DNA of 64,000 bases from an uncultured Veillonellaceae bacterium (GCA_958348245.1 CATVYJ010000002.1:1-64000); one strand, 5' to 3'; counted from the first letter of the stretch, positions 46,065 through 54,900 are shown. Numbers and translations: made by a program. The notes: generated from the sequence alone by a model not told the origin.

Positions 46065-46304
46065 ATGCTGTTAAAAGACGCGCAGAAAGGGCGCACGTAC
46101 ATCGTGTCCGCGCTGCACCTTCCCTTCGAGCTGGAGCGGCGGCTGGAAGCGCTGGGCATGACCCACGACGCGCCGGTGACCGTGCTGAACCGGAAGGGGA
46201 AAGGCATCCTCATCATCAAGCTGCGGGGCACGCGCCTCGCCCTCGGATACAACATCACCCGGAATATTGAAGCGGAGGAGGCGGCCCATGGAGACGAAGC
46301 GTGA
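46065..46304 (+). CDS. feoA: Ferrous iron transport protein A
   Basis: 79 residues forming the SH3-like FeoA domain: KGRTYIVSALHLPFELERRLEALGM, APVTVLNRKGKGILIIKLRGTRLALG and a C-terminal NI motif. FeoA binds the cytoplasmic part of FeoB and is needed for Fe(II) uptake. AAGGG precedes the ATG. It overlaps feoB by 17 nt. Confidence 0.93.
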   Translation: MLLKDAQKGRTYIVSALHLPFELERRLEALGMTHDAPVTVLNRKGKGILIIKLRGTRLALGYNITRNIEAEEAAHGDEA

Positions 46305-48333
46305 AATCACCATCGGATTCATCGGCAATCCGAACTGCGGCAAGACCACCCTTTTCAACGCCTACACCGGCGCGAACCTGAAAGTGGCGAACTGGCCGGG
46401 CGTCACCGTGGAAAAGGTGGAAGGGGCCATCCGCGACCACGACGTGACCATCCATCTGGTGGACCTGCCCGGCACGTACAGCCTCACGTCGTACACCATG
46501 GAAGAAACCGTGGCGCGGCAGTTCATCCTCTCGGGCGACGTGGACGTCATCATCAACGTGGCGGACGCGTCCTCCCTCGAACGCAGCCTCTACCTCACGC
46601 TGCAGCTCCTCGAGCTGGGCCGGCCGGTGGTGCTCGCCCTCAATATGATGGACATCGTCATGAAGCGGGGCATGGAGATCGACCTGCACCGCCTGCCGGA
46701 AATGCTGGGCATCCCGGTCATCCCCGTGTCCGCCCGGAAGCGCATCGGGCTGGACGTGCTGCTCCACGCCGCCGTCCACCACGCGGGCCATCCCCAGCCG
46801 GACCGGATCATCCACGAGCACCATCCCGAAGGAAGGCACGCCGCGCGCCACGCGGAATACGCCATGGTCTATTCCGACGATCTGGAAGACCGCATCGACC
46901 GCCTCACGGACGCCCTCCAGGCCTCCTACCCCGGCCTTGCGAACCTCCGATGGCACGCGCTGAAGCTCCTCGAAGGCGACCGGGAAATCACGGAGAAATA
47001 CCCCGTGAACCTGCCGGACGTGCTCGACCGGAGCTACGAGTCGGACGTGATCAATCAGAAATACGATTTCATCGGGGAAATCATCAGCGAAGTGCTCCTC
47101 CACAAAGCGCGGCGCGACGCCCTCACCGAGCGGGCCGACCGCGTCCTCACGAGCAGCGTGTGGGGCATCCCCGTCTTTCTCGCCGTCATGGCGGTCATCT
47201 TCTTCCTCACCTTCACCGTGGGCGACTGGGTAAAAGGCGGCTTCGAATCCGTCATCGACGGGATATCCTCCGCCGTGGAAGCCCTCCTCGCCGCCTCCGG
47301 CGCGGGCGGCATGATCACCTCCCTCGTGGTGAACGGCGTCATCGGCGGCGTGGGCACCATCGTCACCTTCCTGCCGAACATCCTCATTCTCTTCCTCTGC
47401 CTCGCCCTCCTCGAAGACAGCGGGTACATGGCCCGCGTGGCCTACGTCATGGAGGGCATCATGAGCCGCCTCGGCCTGTCGGGCAAAGCCTTCATCCCCA
47501 TGCTGCTCGGCTTCGGATGCACCGTCCCCGCCATCATGGCCTCGCGGGCGCTCGAAAATAAGCGGGACCGCTTCAAGGTCATGCTCGTCACGCCCTTCAT
47601 GAGCTGCAACGCCCGCCTCACCATTTACATCCTCTTCGCGGAAATGTTCTTCGGGGACAAAGCCATGCTCGCGGCGTACTCCATGTACCTCATCGGCATC
47701 GTCGTGGCCATCGCCGTCTCCGCCGTCATCCACCTCATCGACCGGAAAAATTCCGTGAACTACCTCCTCATCGAGCTGCCGGAATACAAAATCCCCGACA
47801 TGCACACCGTCGCCATCTACGTATGGGAAAAAGTGGAAGACTATCTCGAAAAGGCGGGCACCACCATCTTCGTGGCCACCCTCTTCATCTGGGCCCTCCT
47901 CAACTTCGGCCCCGCAGGCTACACCGCCGACATGGGCGAAAGCTTCGGCGCGGGCATCGGCCGCCTCCTCACGCCCCTCTTCGTCCCCATCGGCCTCGGC
48001 TTCTGGCAGATCGCCGTGGCGCTCCTCGCGGGCATCTCCGCGAAAGAAGTGGTCGTCTCGAGCTGCGCCGTCCTCTTCGGCGTGGTGAACGCCAGCTCAC
48101 CCGAAGGCATGGCGGAATTTGCCGCCGCCCTCGCCGCCATCGGCTTCGGCCCGTTCAACGCCTTCTGCCTCATGCTCTTCTGCCTGCTCTACATCCCCTG
48201 CGCGGCGGCGCTGGCCACCATCCGCAGCGAATCGGGCAGCTGGGCCTGGATGGGCTTCACCGCCTTCTTCCAGCTCGCCGTGGCGTGGCTCGTCACCTTC
48301 GCGGTCTACCAGACAGGCCGCCTCTTCCTCTGA
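46288..48333 (+). CDS. feoB: Ferrous iron transporter FeoB
   Basis: 681 residues. The N-terminal G domain has GNPNCGKTT (about residues 13-21), G3 DLPG, and G4 NMMD, with the GVTVEK switch; then the guanine-dissociation-inhibitor-like helical part and a polytopic membrane domain with the GFGCTVPAIMASR and MSCNARL Cys motifs typical of the iron path. Start at 46288 is set by GGAGGAGG inside the end of feoA. Together with feoA and the small gene downstream it forms the classic feoABC-like operon for Fe(II) import, suited to an anaerobe. Confidence 0.96.
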   Translation: METKREITIGFIGNPNCGKTTLFNAYTGANLKVANWPGVTVEKVEGAIRDHDVTIHLVDLPGTYSLTSYTMEETVARQFILSGDVDVIINVADASSLERSLYLTLQLLELGRPVVLALNMMDIVMKRGMEIDLHRLPEMLGIPVIPVSARKRIGLDVLLHAAVHHAGHPQPDRIIHEHHPEGRHAARHAEYAMVYSDDLEDRIDRLTDALQASYPGLANLRWHALKLLEGDREITEKYPVNLPDVLDRSYESDVINQKYDFIGEIISEVLLHKARRDALTERADRVLTSSVWGIPVFLAVMAVIFFLTFTVGDWVKGGFESVIDGISSAVEALLAASGAGGMITSLVVNGVIGGVGTIVTFLPNILILFLCLALLEDSGYMARVAYVMEGIMSRLGLSGKAFIPMLLGFGCTVPAIMASRALENKRDRFKVMLVTPFMSCNARLTIYILFAEMFFGDKAMLAAYSMYLIGIVVAIAVSAVIHLIDRKNSVNYLLIELPEYKIPDMHTVAIYVWEKVEDYLEKAGTTIFVATLFIWALLNFGPAGYTADMGESFGAGIGRLLTPLFVPIGLGFWQIAVALLAGISAKEVVVSSCAVLFGVVNASSPEGMAEFAAALAAIGFGPFNAFCLMLFCLLYIPCAAALATIRSESGSWAWMGFTAFFQLAVAWLVTFAVYQTGRLFL

Positions 48334-48343
48334 GGAGGCTCCC

Positions 48344-48490
48344 ATGACCGCCGCCGTGTGCGTCCTCGCCGTCCTCGCGCTCTACCTCCTCTGGGCCCTC
48401 CGCCGCATCCGGAAACGCCGCCGTAAGAACCGCGCCCGCTGCGCCGCCTGCCCCCTTCACCGGGACGGCCTCTGCACGAGAAAGAAATAA
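48344..48490 (+). CDS. FeoB-associated Cys-rich small membrane protein
   Basis: 48 residues, one N-terminal membrane helix (about 3-18), then a run of Arg/Lys and the motif CAACPLHRDGLC. This fits the FeoB-associated Cys-rich family found after feoB in Firmicutes. GAGGAGG lies 8 nt before the ATG, 11 nt after feoB. It would stay at the membrane near FeoB; the Cys set could handle iron. Very short but well supported by position and motif. Confidence 0.85.
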   Translation: MTAAVCVLAVLALYLLWALRRIRKRRRKNRARCAACPLHRDGLCTRKK

Positions 48491-48500
48491 CGAACTCCCC

Positions 48501-48524
48501 GCCTCTCCCGTCAAACGGAGAGGC
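48501..48524 (+). terminator. Hairpin after the feo operon
   Basis: Perfect 8-bp stem GCCTCTCC / GGAGAGGC with no long T-run; a second terminator follows. Confidence 0.55.
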
Positions 48525-48582
48525 GCTGTCTTTGGCAGCAGCGCCCGCCCTCCGCGGCCCGCGGAAAAAATCAGCGCACAAA

Positions 48583-48622
48583 AAACGCCCCTTCTCCCGA
48601 AAAAGAGAAGGGGCGTTTCTTT
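48583..48622. terminator. Bidirectional terminator between feo and TSUP genes
   Basis: 14-bp stem AAACGCCCCTTCTC / GAGAAGGGGCGTTT flanked by A-run and T-run. Confidence 0.9.
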
Positions 48623-48657
48623 TTATACGGCCGTCCGGCGGACGGCTTTGTACGGGC

Positions 48658-49416
48658 TTACATCATTTCGTAGATTGTCTTCGCGAAGAAGAGGACGAGG
48701 ACGGCGAGGATGATGTGCTTCACGCCGCCCGCGCCGCGGCGGGCGAAGTAATTCGCGCCGAAGTAGTTGCCCGCGATGTTGAACGCGCCGGCGATGAGGC
48801 CGAGGGGGAGGAGGACCGCGTCGTTCAGGAGGAAGACCGTGAGGGCCGCGCAGTTTGTGGAGAGGTTGATCGCTTTGGCCATGCCGTTCGCCGCGGTGAG
48901 GCGCAGGTGCGCGAGGCCCGTGAGGAGGAGCAGGAGAAAGGTGCCCGTGCCGGGCCCGTAGAATCCGTCGTACACCCCCATGACGAAGGCGCAGCCCATG
49001 GCGATGGCCGCGGTCCGGCGAAGGCCGTAGGGGGGCTTGTCCGTATCGATGGATTTCTTCGTCATGACGTACGCCGCGGTGAGGGGCAGCACGACGAGGA
49101 TAATGAGCTTGAAGTACGCCGGGTCGAGGTAGAGCGCGATGTGCGCGCCGAGGGACGAGCCGCAGAGGGCGCAGAGCACGCCCCCCGCCGCGGGCCGCCA
49201 CTCGATCCAGCCCCGGCGGGCGAATTTCCACGTGGTGAGCGCGGTGCCCATGCAGGAGCTCATTTTATTGGTGCCCAGCACGTAGTGCACGGGGAGGCCG
49301 CCCATGAAGTACGCCGGGAGGGAGATGAGGCCCCCGCCGCCGGCTACGGCGTCCACAAAACCCGCCAGAAAGACCAGCGGGCAGATGATGAGGAATTGCG
49401 TCCAGGTGATATCCAT
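48658..49416 (-). CDS. TSUP family permease (TauE/SafE)
   Basis: 252 residues with about eight hydrophobic segments in two repeats: LAGFVDAVAGGGGLISLPAYF (about 17-37) and MGVYDGFYGPGTGTFLLLLL (about 143-162) are the family's internally duplicated loops. TSUP proteins move sulfite, sulfoacetate or other small organosulfur/carboxylate anions. It follows the five exported proteins after 30 nt, so it ends their operon. AGAGGAGGA is 21 nt from the ATG, but a 7-bp hairpin in between brings it close. Confidence 0.88.
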   Translation of the reverse strand: MDITWTQFLIICPLVFLAGFVDAVAGGGGLISLPAYFMGGLPVHYVLGTNKMSSCMGTALTTWKFARRGWIEWRPAAGGVLCALCGSSLGAHIALYLDPAYFKLIILVVLPLTAAYVMTKKSIDTDKPPYGLRRTAAIAMGCAFVMGVYDGFYGPGTGTFLLLLLTGLAHLRLTAANGMAKAINLSTNCAALTVFLLNDAVLLPLGLIAGAFNIAGNYFGANYFARRGAGGVKHIILAVLVLFFAKTIYEMM

Positions 49417-49446
49417 GATGTCCCGCCGGGCGGGATGTCCTCCTCT

Positions 49447-50172
49447 TTATTTCTGATGACTGAGGTCGATGGATGCGACGAAGGCGTGCAGATCCCGCTC
49501 CGCCGCGAGGCGCGCCGCTTCCGTGACGAGATCGGTGAGCGCGTAGGTGAGGGGCTGGCGGCTGTCGTCGCTGGTGATGAGCACCACCGTGCGGTAGCCG
49601 TCCCCGTCTTTATACATATAGCCCCGCCCGTAGAGGGGCATGATGAGCCCTTCCGAGGAGAGGATGATCCGCGCCCCCGCGGTGTACATGACGAAATTGA
49701 CGTCTCCCGCGCGGCGTACGGGCTCCATGTCTTTCAGGGTGACTTCGAGCTTCGCGCCCGCGCCTCCCACCATCTCGTCGGCCCAGCGGGAGACGGAGTC
49801 CTGCACGGCCTTGTGGAGCACCGCGTCTTCATCGAAGAAGGACCGGTTCACCGCGGCGAGGCCCGCCAGCTCTTTTTCGGTCTGGCCGTAGCGGAAATAG
49901 GGCGCGAAGAGCGCCGCCTCGGGGCCGCGCGCTTCCGTGGAGATGACGTATCCTGCGAGATAGGTGCCGTCCTTCCGGAAACTGGCGATGAGCTGGCCCG
50001 CCGTGTAGGGGATGGTGCGGCCCATGAATTGCACGGACTGCGTGCCCGGCAGCTCCCGGTACGTCACCCGGGGCGGCAGGGCGGTCTTCGCCGCCTCTGT
50101 CAGATCCGACGCGCCCGCGGGCAGGCAGGCCGCCGCAAGGGCCAGCGCGAGCGCGATGCATTTCTTTTTCAC
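49447..50172 (-). CDS. Exported protein of unknown function, cluster member 5
   Basis: 241 residues from a GTG start at 50172, overlapping the previous gene (GTGA). Signal peptide ends near AGAS. No known domain recognised. The region around VMYTAGARIILSSEGLIMPLY and YMYKDGDGYRTVVLITSDDS is clearly homologous to cluster member 2 (VYTAGSRVLFYVDGW, YLWKDGGAYRLIAV), as is the helical LAAVNRSFFDEDAVL segment. It is therefore a paralog of member 2. Predicted periplasmic. GGAGGG precedes the GTG. Confidence 0.65.
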   Translation of the reverse strand: MKKKCIALALALAAACLPAGASDLTEAAKTALPPRVTYRELPGTQSVQFMGRTIPYTAGQLIASFRKDGTYLAGYVISTEARGPEAALFAPYFRYGQTEKELAGLAAVNRSFFDEDAVLHKAVQDSVSRWADEMVGGAGAKLEVTLKDMEPVRRAGDVNFVMYTAGARIILSSEGLIMPLYGRGYMYKDGDGYRTVVLITSDDSRQPLTYALTDLVTEAARLAAERDLHAFVASIDLSHQK

Positions 50173-50945
50173 AGCAGTTCCCTCCGCAGTCCATACAGGG
50201 CGTAGAGCAGGTCGTCGTCCAGCTGGCGGCCCGATTCGTGGCTTCCGGTGAAGATGAGGAAATAGTACCGCCCGGCGGCGTTGCGGTAAAGGACGGACTC
50301 CATCCACGCCGGCGCAACGAAGCCGCTTTCCGTGGTGATGACAAATTTCACATTCTGCTGCCACCGCACGGTGCCGTCGTCATTGCCGTAGCGCTTCCAC
50401 GGGGAGGCGTCGAGGATGCGGAAGTCCGGCAGATCCCCCGATTTCCCTTCCATGGCGCGCCGCGCCGCCTGGCGGAATTCGTCGAGGGTAATGAGGACCT
50501 GCGCGCGTCCTTCCGGCGGCGACGCCGGGTCGAATGCGCCCGCCCACCACGTTTCTTCCGCCCGCCGGCCTTTCCGGAAAAGTTCGTCCCCGCCGCCGGA
50601 GAAGACCACCGCGGTCATGGTGCAGGTCCCGCGGTACGTATCCTTCACGAGCTGATAGATCCGGGCGCGCGCTGCGGGAGAATCCGCCGTGCCGTCCGCC
50701 ACGGTCATTCCTTCGGGCATGGTGAGGAAGCGCATCAGCTCCGCGCGCTTCGTCCCCCGCGCCTGCGGGCGGGCCATGCTCTGCCGGAGCATCGCCTCCA
50801 CCGCGGTGCCGCTGCCGTCGGTGACGCGCACATCCTGCGGAAAGGGGAGCGTCCCCAGTCCGGGAATATACAGATCGTCCGCGCCCGCCGCGCCGCCCAG
50901 CGCCAGGAAAGCCGCCAGAGCGAGCGCCGTCATCCGCCGTTTCAT
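50169..50945 (-). CDS. Exported protein of unknown function, cluster member 4
   Basis: 258 residues. Signal peptide ends in GGAAGADD. The mature start DDLYIPGLGTLPFPQDVRV resembles the ADxLxLPxGxxxPxG start of members 1 and 3, and the C-terminus (FVAPAWMESVLYRN, YYFLIFTGSHESG, then an amphipathic helix) matches their plan of a hydrophobic strand pair followed by a final helix. Overlaps member 3 and member 5 by 4 nt each, so translation is coupled. No catalytic motif is seen. Confidence 0.65.
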   Translation of the reverse strand: MKRRMTALALAAFLALGGAAGADDLYIPGLGTLPFPQDVRVTDGSGTAVEAMLRQSMARPQARGTKRAELMRFLTMPEGMTVADGTADSPAARARIYQLVKDTYRGTCTMTAVVFSGGGDELFRKGRRAEETWWAGAFDPASPPEGRAQVLITLDEFRQAARRAMEGKSGDLPDFRILDASPWKRYGNDDGTVRWQQNVKFVITTESGFVAPAWMESVLYRNAAGRYYFLIFTGSHESGRQLDDDLLYALYGLRRELL

Positions 50946-51679
50946 GCTCCGCCCTCCGCGGCCCCGCCGTCCTCTGCTTCGGCAAGGCCTTTTTCAAAAT
51001 GCGGCCGGAAGTAGTCTGCGCTCTCCGGCAGGGCGAGGAAGAGCGTGTACGCTTCGCCGGCCGCGCCGCTCTGCACGGCGTACACCGCGGAGAAGGGAAG
51101 CGTGAGCCCCCACTGGCCCGCGAAAGTGAGCGCCGCCTCGCCCCATTGGTAGCCCACGCCGCCGGCGGACACGCCGCGCTTCACGGGAGAGGCTTCCACG
51201 AGGGAAAATTTCCCTGCGGAAATGCCGGATCTCCGCAGGCGGGACGAGCCCGCCATGGGGATGTCCGGCTCGCGGGCGTCTGCGAGGAGCGCTTCGATTT
51301 CTTCTTTCTCCTCCCGGCTCACGTAGACGGAAAGGAGGATGGCCTCGGCTCCGCCGTCCCGTCCGGTGAGCCGTTCAAAGCGGCCCTCCGCGAGAATGTG
51401 CGCCGCAAGCTGCGCCAGGCGGTCCCGCTTTTCGCCGCCGTCCGCTCCGTAGAGATGCAGGCTGTCGATGCACCGGGCGAGCTTTTCTTCCGTCACGGCC
51501 TCCCGCATCTGGCCCGCGAGCAGGCCGCCCCAGAAGGACGACTCCGCGTCGGTCACTTCCACCGCGCCGCCCATGGGCACCGTCATCCCGCCGGGCAGGT
51601 GCAGCGTATCCGCCTGAGCCGCCCCCGCTCCGGCCCACAGCCCAAGTCCTAGCGCCGCCGCGCTTATCCACCGTTTCAT
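50942..51679 (-). CDS. Exported protein of unknown function, cluster member 3
   Basis: 245 residues with a signal peptide ending AQADT. Mature start DTLHLPGGMTVPMGGAVEV has the shared motif; the middle is helical and Glu/Arg-rich (about 70-140); the C-terminal TLPFSAVYAVQ, AYTLFLALPES segment matches members 1 and 4. GGAGGAG sets the ATG at 51679. The gap to member 2 (51680-51797) is the only break in the coupled series. Confidence 0.65.
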   Translation of the reverse strand: MKRWISAAALGLGLWAGAGAAQADTLHLPGGMTVPMGGAVEVTDAESSFWGGLLAGQMREAVTEEKLARCIDSLHLYGADGGEKRDRLAQLAAHILAEGRFERLTGRDGGAEAILLSVYVSREEKEEIEALLADAREPDIPMAGSSRLRRSGISAGKFSLVEASPVKRGVSAGGVGYQWGEAALTFAGQWGLTLPFSAVYAVQSGAAGEAYTLFLALPESADYFRPHFEKGLAEAEDGGAAEGGA

Positions 51680-51797
51680 GGCTCCTCCTTCCGCGCCGTG
51701 CGCGTTTGTCTCATTTGTCACTGGCCGTCTGCCGCGCGCTGCGCGAAAATGCGGCTTCCGGACCGGAGCCGAAGCCCCTCCGCCAAAGCCGCGCCCG

Positions 51798-52574
51798 TTA
51801 TTTTCCGCCGCAGGCGGCTTTCGCCAGCCGGTCCGCCGCCTCCCGCACGCTGTCCTTCTGGCTGTCGTTCGCGCACACCGCAATGAGGCGGTACGCGCCG
51901 CCGTCCTTCCAGAGATAGGCTTTCACATACTGCGGGAAGATCCAGCCGTCCACATAGAAGAGCACCCGGCTGCCCGCGGTATACACCAGCGCGCCGTCCG
52001 TGCCGTCCATGCAGTGCAGCGGCTCCGTGCTGCGCAGCTCCACATGAAAGATGGAGTACGGCATGGGCTCGCCCGTCTCCCGCCGCGCGGACGCGATGCC
52101 TTCGAGGATGGCCTCATTCACCATCGCCCCGGCGTTCCCGAGCATGCGGTTGAAGAGCGCCATTTTCTGCACGCCCTCCGCAGGCAGCGGCGGACCTCCC
52201 GCCGGGAAGAGCCCCCGGAGCGCCTGGTCCAGATCGGGCGAAGAGAGCTCCAGATTCACCACGTCGGCGGTCTCCAGGATGCCGTCCCGCTCGATGCGGA
52301 GCTGGCCCAGCATCATGGGCGCGCCCGCCGTGTCCGGCGCGATTTCCGAAAAATCCACCGGGTGGTAGCTCATGTGTCCGCCCAGATCCATCGCCGGCAG
52401 AAATCCCGCGGGGATGTCGCCGACGACGCCCACGGACGCCGCCGTATCCAGCTCCTCCGACAGGACCGACAGAGAGGCCGGCTCCGACGCCGGCAGGGCC
52501 TCTTCCGCAGAGACCGGAGCCCACCACGCCGCGCCCGCCAGAACGAGCGCCGTCATATATGCTGTCCGTTTCAT
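51798..52574 (-). CDS. Exported protein of unknown function, cluster member 2
   Basis: 258 residues. Signal peptide ends near VSAEE. Lacks the LPxGxxxPxG start and is longer before its homologous core; core VYTAGSRVLFYVDGWIFPQY and YLWKDGGAYRLIAVCANDS matches member 5. Contains Asp/His-rich MDLGGHMSYHPVDF near residue 65. Start at 52574 overlaps member 1 (ATGA). No family recognised. Confidence 0.65.
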   Translation of the reverse strand: MKRTAYMTALVLAGAAWWAPVSAEEALPASEPASLSVLSEELDTAASVGVVGDIPAGFLPAMDLGGHMSYHPVDFSEIAPDTAGAPMMLGQLRIERDGILETADVVNLELSSPDLDQALRGLFPAGGPPLPAEGVQKMALFNRMLGNAGAMVNEAILEGIASARRETGEPMPYSIFHVELRSTEPLHCMDGTDGALVYTAGSRVLFYVDGWIFPQYVKAYLWKDGGAYRLIAVCANDSQKDSVREAADRLAKAACGGK

Positions 52575-53314
52575 CGCGCCGCCTCCACCGCTTTTTCCAC
52601 AAGGGGCGTGAAGTACCGCCCCGACGCCTGGTCGGCCAGCAGGACCGTGACCGTCAGGTTGTTTCCCTCCTTTTTCGTCGTGCCGATCACGCAGAGCCAC
52701 AGGGGCACGGCGTAATCGTATGCGGCCGGCGTCATCTGCGTGTACGCCAGCCGGTACGCATCGCCCCCGGCGGACGTGCCGCTCTTCCGCACGGCGTTCT
52801 TCATCATGTCTCCCGCGAGCGCGGCGCTCTGGGACAGCTCGCCGTGCCGGCTGAGCGCCGCGAGCTGCTCCGGGGAGACACCGTTTTTCTCACCGAACGT
52901 CTTCACCCACCCGTTCCACCGCAGGATATCCGTCTCCGTGAGCGGCAGCTTCATGGGGAGCGACAGCACGTACGCCGTGTACATCGTATTGCCCGAAGTG
53001 CTCCGGAGCTGGTATGCCCGGCTCTCCCGCAGTATGCTCACCGCGGCCTCCGCCATGCGCCGCGCCTCCGCGGTCTCATTCTGACCGTACACGCCCGCCT
53101 GGACGTAGTCCTTCGCCACGGCGTCGACGAGCGACGGGTCCGCCAGCAGCGCGTCCACTTTGTCCGCGAAATAGGAATCGCGCCCCTGCCACACGGCGAC
53201 GCGGCTCCCGAAGGGCAGCACCTCTCCGGTGGGCAGCGTCAGGTCGTCCGCACCGGCTGTGCCGCCGGCGAGAAGCGCCGCCGCGAGGACCGCGCCCATC
53301 CATTTTTTCTTCAC
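52571..53314 (-). CDS. Exported protein of unknown function, cluster member 1
   Basis: 247 residues from GTG at 53314, chosen because GGAGGAACT precedes it and the signal peptide (VKKKWMGAVLAAALLAGG) starts there; an upstream ATG at 53344 overlaps the pncB stop. Mature start DDLTLPTGEVLPFGSRVAV is the clearest example of the shared motif; the C-terminal YAVPLWLCVIG, LTVTVLLADQASGRYF segment is like members 3 and 4. First gene after pncB, 27 nt downstream. Confidence 0.65.
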   Translation of the reverse strand: MKKKWMGAVLAAALLAGGTAGADDLTLPTGEVLPFGSRVAVWQGRDSYFADKVDALLADPSLVDAVAKDYVQAGVYGQNETAEARRMAEAAVSILRESRAYQLRSTSGNTMYTAYVLSLPMKLPLTETDILRWNGWVKTFGEKNGVSPEQLAALSRHGELSQSAALAGDMMKNAVRKSGTSAGGDAYRLAYTQMTPAAYDYAVPLWLCVIGTTKKEGNNLTVTVLLADQASGRYFTPLVEKAVEAAR

Positions 53315-53340
53315 AGTTCCTCCTTCGGCCGGTCCGGCGC

Positions 53341-54804
53341 TCATGCCATCGGCGCCCTGCGGCCCAGTTCTTTTTCTATTATATCATTCTTCATATGCTG
53401 GAGCGCGTCGGACAGATTGATTTCCATCACTTCCGGATTCATGAGGCGGGTGTACTCCGGCCAGAGCGTGTCCATCTGCGCATCGGCGTAGCGCCGTACC
53501 TCGGCGAGCTCCGGCAGCGGCTGCGGCACGCCTCCGAGGAAGACCGGACGGAGCAGATCCACCGCGGTATACGTGCCCGGCCGGAGCTCCTTCTTCCGCC
53601 ACTTCGCGCTCTCCGTGGCGAGCGTAAACGCGCCGCCCTCCGGAGCGGGCTCATCCGCCAGGCACACCAGATCGGTGATCATCTTGCCCGTGTCCTTCCG
53701 GTAGAACCGGCGCACGGCCTTCACGCCGGGATTCGTCACCTTCGCCACGTCATTGGAAATCTTCATCACCGGCGCAAAGCCGCCCGCCTCCGTTTCCTTC
53801 GCGCACATCTTGAAGACGCCGCCGAGAGCGGACGAGCCGTCCGCGGTGATGCACCGCGTGCCCACGCCCCACGACGTGACCGTACAGCCCTGCTGCTTCA
53901 GGGACGCGATGGTATACTCGTCCAGATCGTTCGAGCCGGAAATGATCGCGTCCGGGAAGCCCGCCTCGCGGAACATGCGGCTCGCCTCCTTCGAGAGGTA
54001 TGCCAGGTCGCCGCTGTCGATGCGGATGCCGTACGCCTTCGGCAGCCGCCCCGCCTCGCGGAGCTCGCGGAAGACCTCGATGGCGTGAGGCACGCCGTAC
54101 TCCAGCACGTGGTACGTGTCCGCGAGAAGGATGAGATTATTCTGAAACAGTTTCACATACGTGCGGAACGCGTCCAGCTCCGAGTCGAAGCTCATGATCC
54201 AGCTGTGGGCCATCGTGCCCAGCACGGGAATGCCGAAGCGCTTTCCCGCCTCCACGTTGCTCGTGCCGTTGAAGCCGCCGATCATGGCCGCCCGCGCGCC
54301 CCAGAGGCCCGCCGAGTGGCCCTGCGCCCGCCGGAGGCCGAACTCCATCAGATTGTCCCCGCCGGCCACGGTGCGGATGCGCCGCGCCTTCGTGGCGATG
54401 AGGCTCTCGTGATTCATAATCATGGAGAGGCCCGTCTCCAGCATCATGGCCTCCGCCGTCGTGCCGTGGAAGCGGAGCAGCACCTCCCCGGGGAAGGCCA
54501 CCGTCCCTTCGGGCATGGCGTAAATATCCCCCGTGAAATGGAAGTCCGCCAGATAGGCGAGGAAATCTTCGCCGAAGATGCCGAGGCTCCGCAGGTAGGC
54601 GATGTCTTCCGCGCTGAAGCGGAACCGCGAAATAAAATCCTCAAGATGCGCGAGGCCGGCCACCACCGTGTATCCCCCGCCGAAAGGATTCTGCCGGTAA
54701 AACCGGTCAAACACCACGCGCCGCTCGTGCCGCCCCATGCGGAAAAGCGCGCTCGTCATCGTCAGCTGGTACAGATCCGTCACCAGTCCATTGTACGGTT
54801 CCAT
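53341..54804 (-). CDS. pncB: Nicotinate phosphoribosyltransferase
   Basis: 487 residues. Makes nicotinate mononucleotide from nicotinate and PRPP, the salvage entry to NAD. Family blocks are LVTDLYQLTMTSALFRMGRHERRVVFDRF-type start, FPGEVLLRFHG, GTMAHSWIMSFDSELDAF (catalytic-site His), RIDSGDLAYLSK (ribose-phosphate site) and SWGVGTRCIT. GGGAGG precedes the ATG. It has its own promoter with a near-perfect 20-bp inverted repeat downstream of the -10. It is the first gene of the operon that continues into five exported proteins, an unusual context for pncB. Confidence 0.93.
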   Translation of the reverse strand: MEPYNGLVTDLYQLTMTSALFRMGRHERRVVFDRFYRQNPFGGGYTVVAGLAHLEDFISRFRFSAEDIAYLRSLGIFGEDFLAYLADFHFTGDIYAMPEGTVAFPGEVLLRFHGTTAEAMMLETGLSMIMNHESLIATKARRIRTVAGGDNLMEFGLRRAQGHSAGLWGARAAMIGGFNGTSNVEAGKRFGIPVLGTMAHSWIMSFDSELDAFRTYVKLFQNNLILLADTYHVLEYGVPHAIEVFRELREAGRLPKAYGIRIDSGDLAYLSKEASRMFREAGFPDAIISGSNDLDEYTIASLKQQGCTVTSWGVGTRCITADGSSALGGVFKMCAKETEAGGFAPVMKISNDVAKVTNPGVKAVRRFYRKDTGKMITDLVCLADEPAPEGGAFTLATESAKWRKKELRPGTYTAVDLLRPVFLGGVPQPLPELAEVRRYADAQMDTLWPEYTRLMNPEVMEINLSDALQHMKNDIIEKELGRRAPMA

Positions 54805-54832
54805 ATAGACCTCCCTTTCCTTTTTGGAGAAT

Positions 54833-54856
54833 ATTGGGTAAATTTTCCCAATTATA
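54833..54856 (-). promoter_or_regulatory. -10 element and operator-like inverted repeat of the pncB operon
   Basis: Minus strand TATAAT at 54851-54856, overlapping a 20-bp inverted repeat (54833-54852) with arms ATTGGG and CCCAAT that match at 18 of 20 positions. It covers the expected transcription start, suiting an NAD- or niacin-responsive repressor. Confidence 0.6.
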
Positions 54857-54875
54857 CACCGATTTCTTCCAAAAG

Positions 54876-54900
54876 AAAAAGGAAAGAGACGCCTCTTTCC
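54876..54900 (-). terminator. Terminator of the PNPOx-fold gene
   Basis: Minus strand GGAAAGAG / CTCTTTCC stem followed by five T, touching the stop at 54901. Confidence 0.85.
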
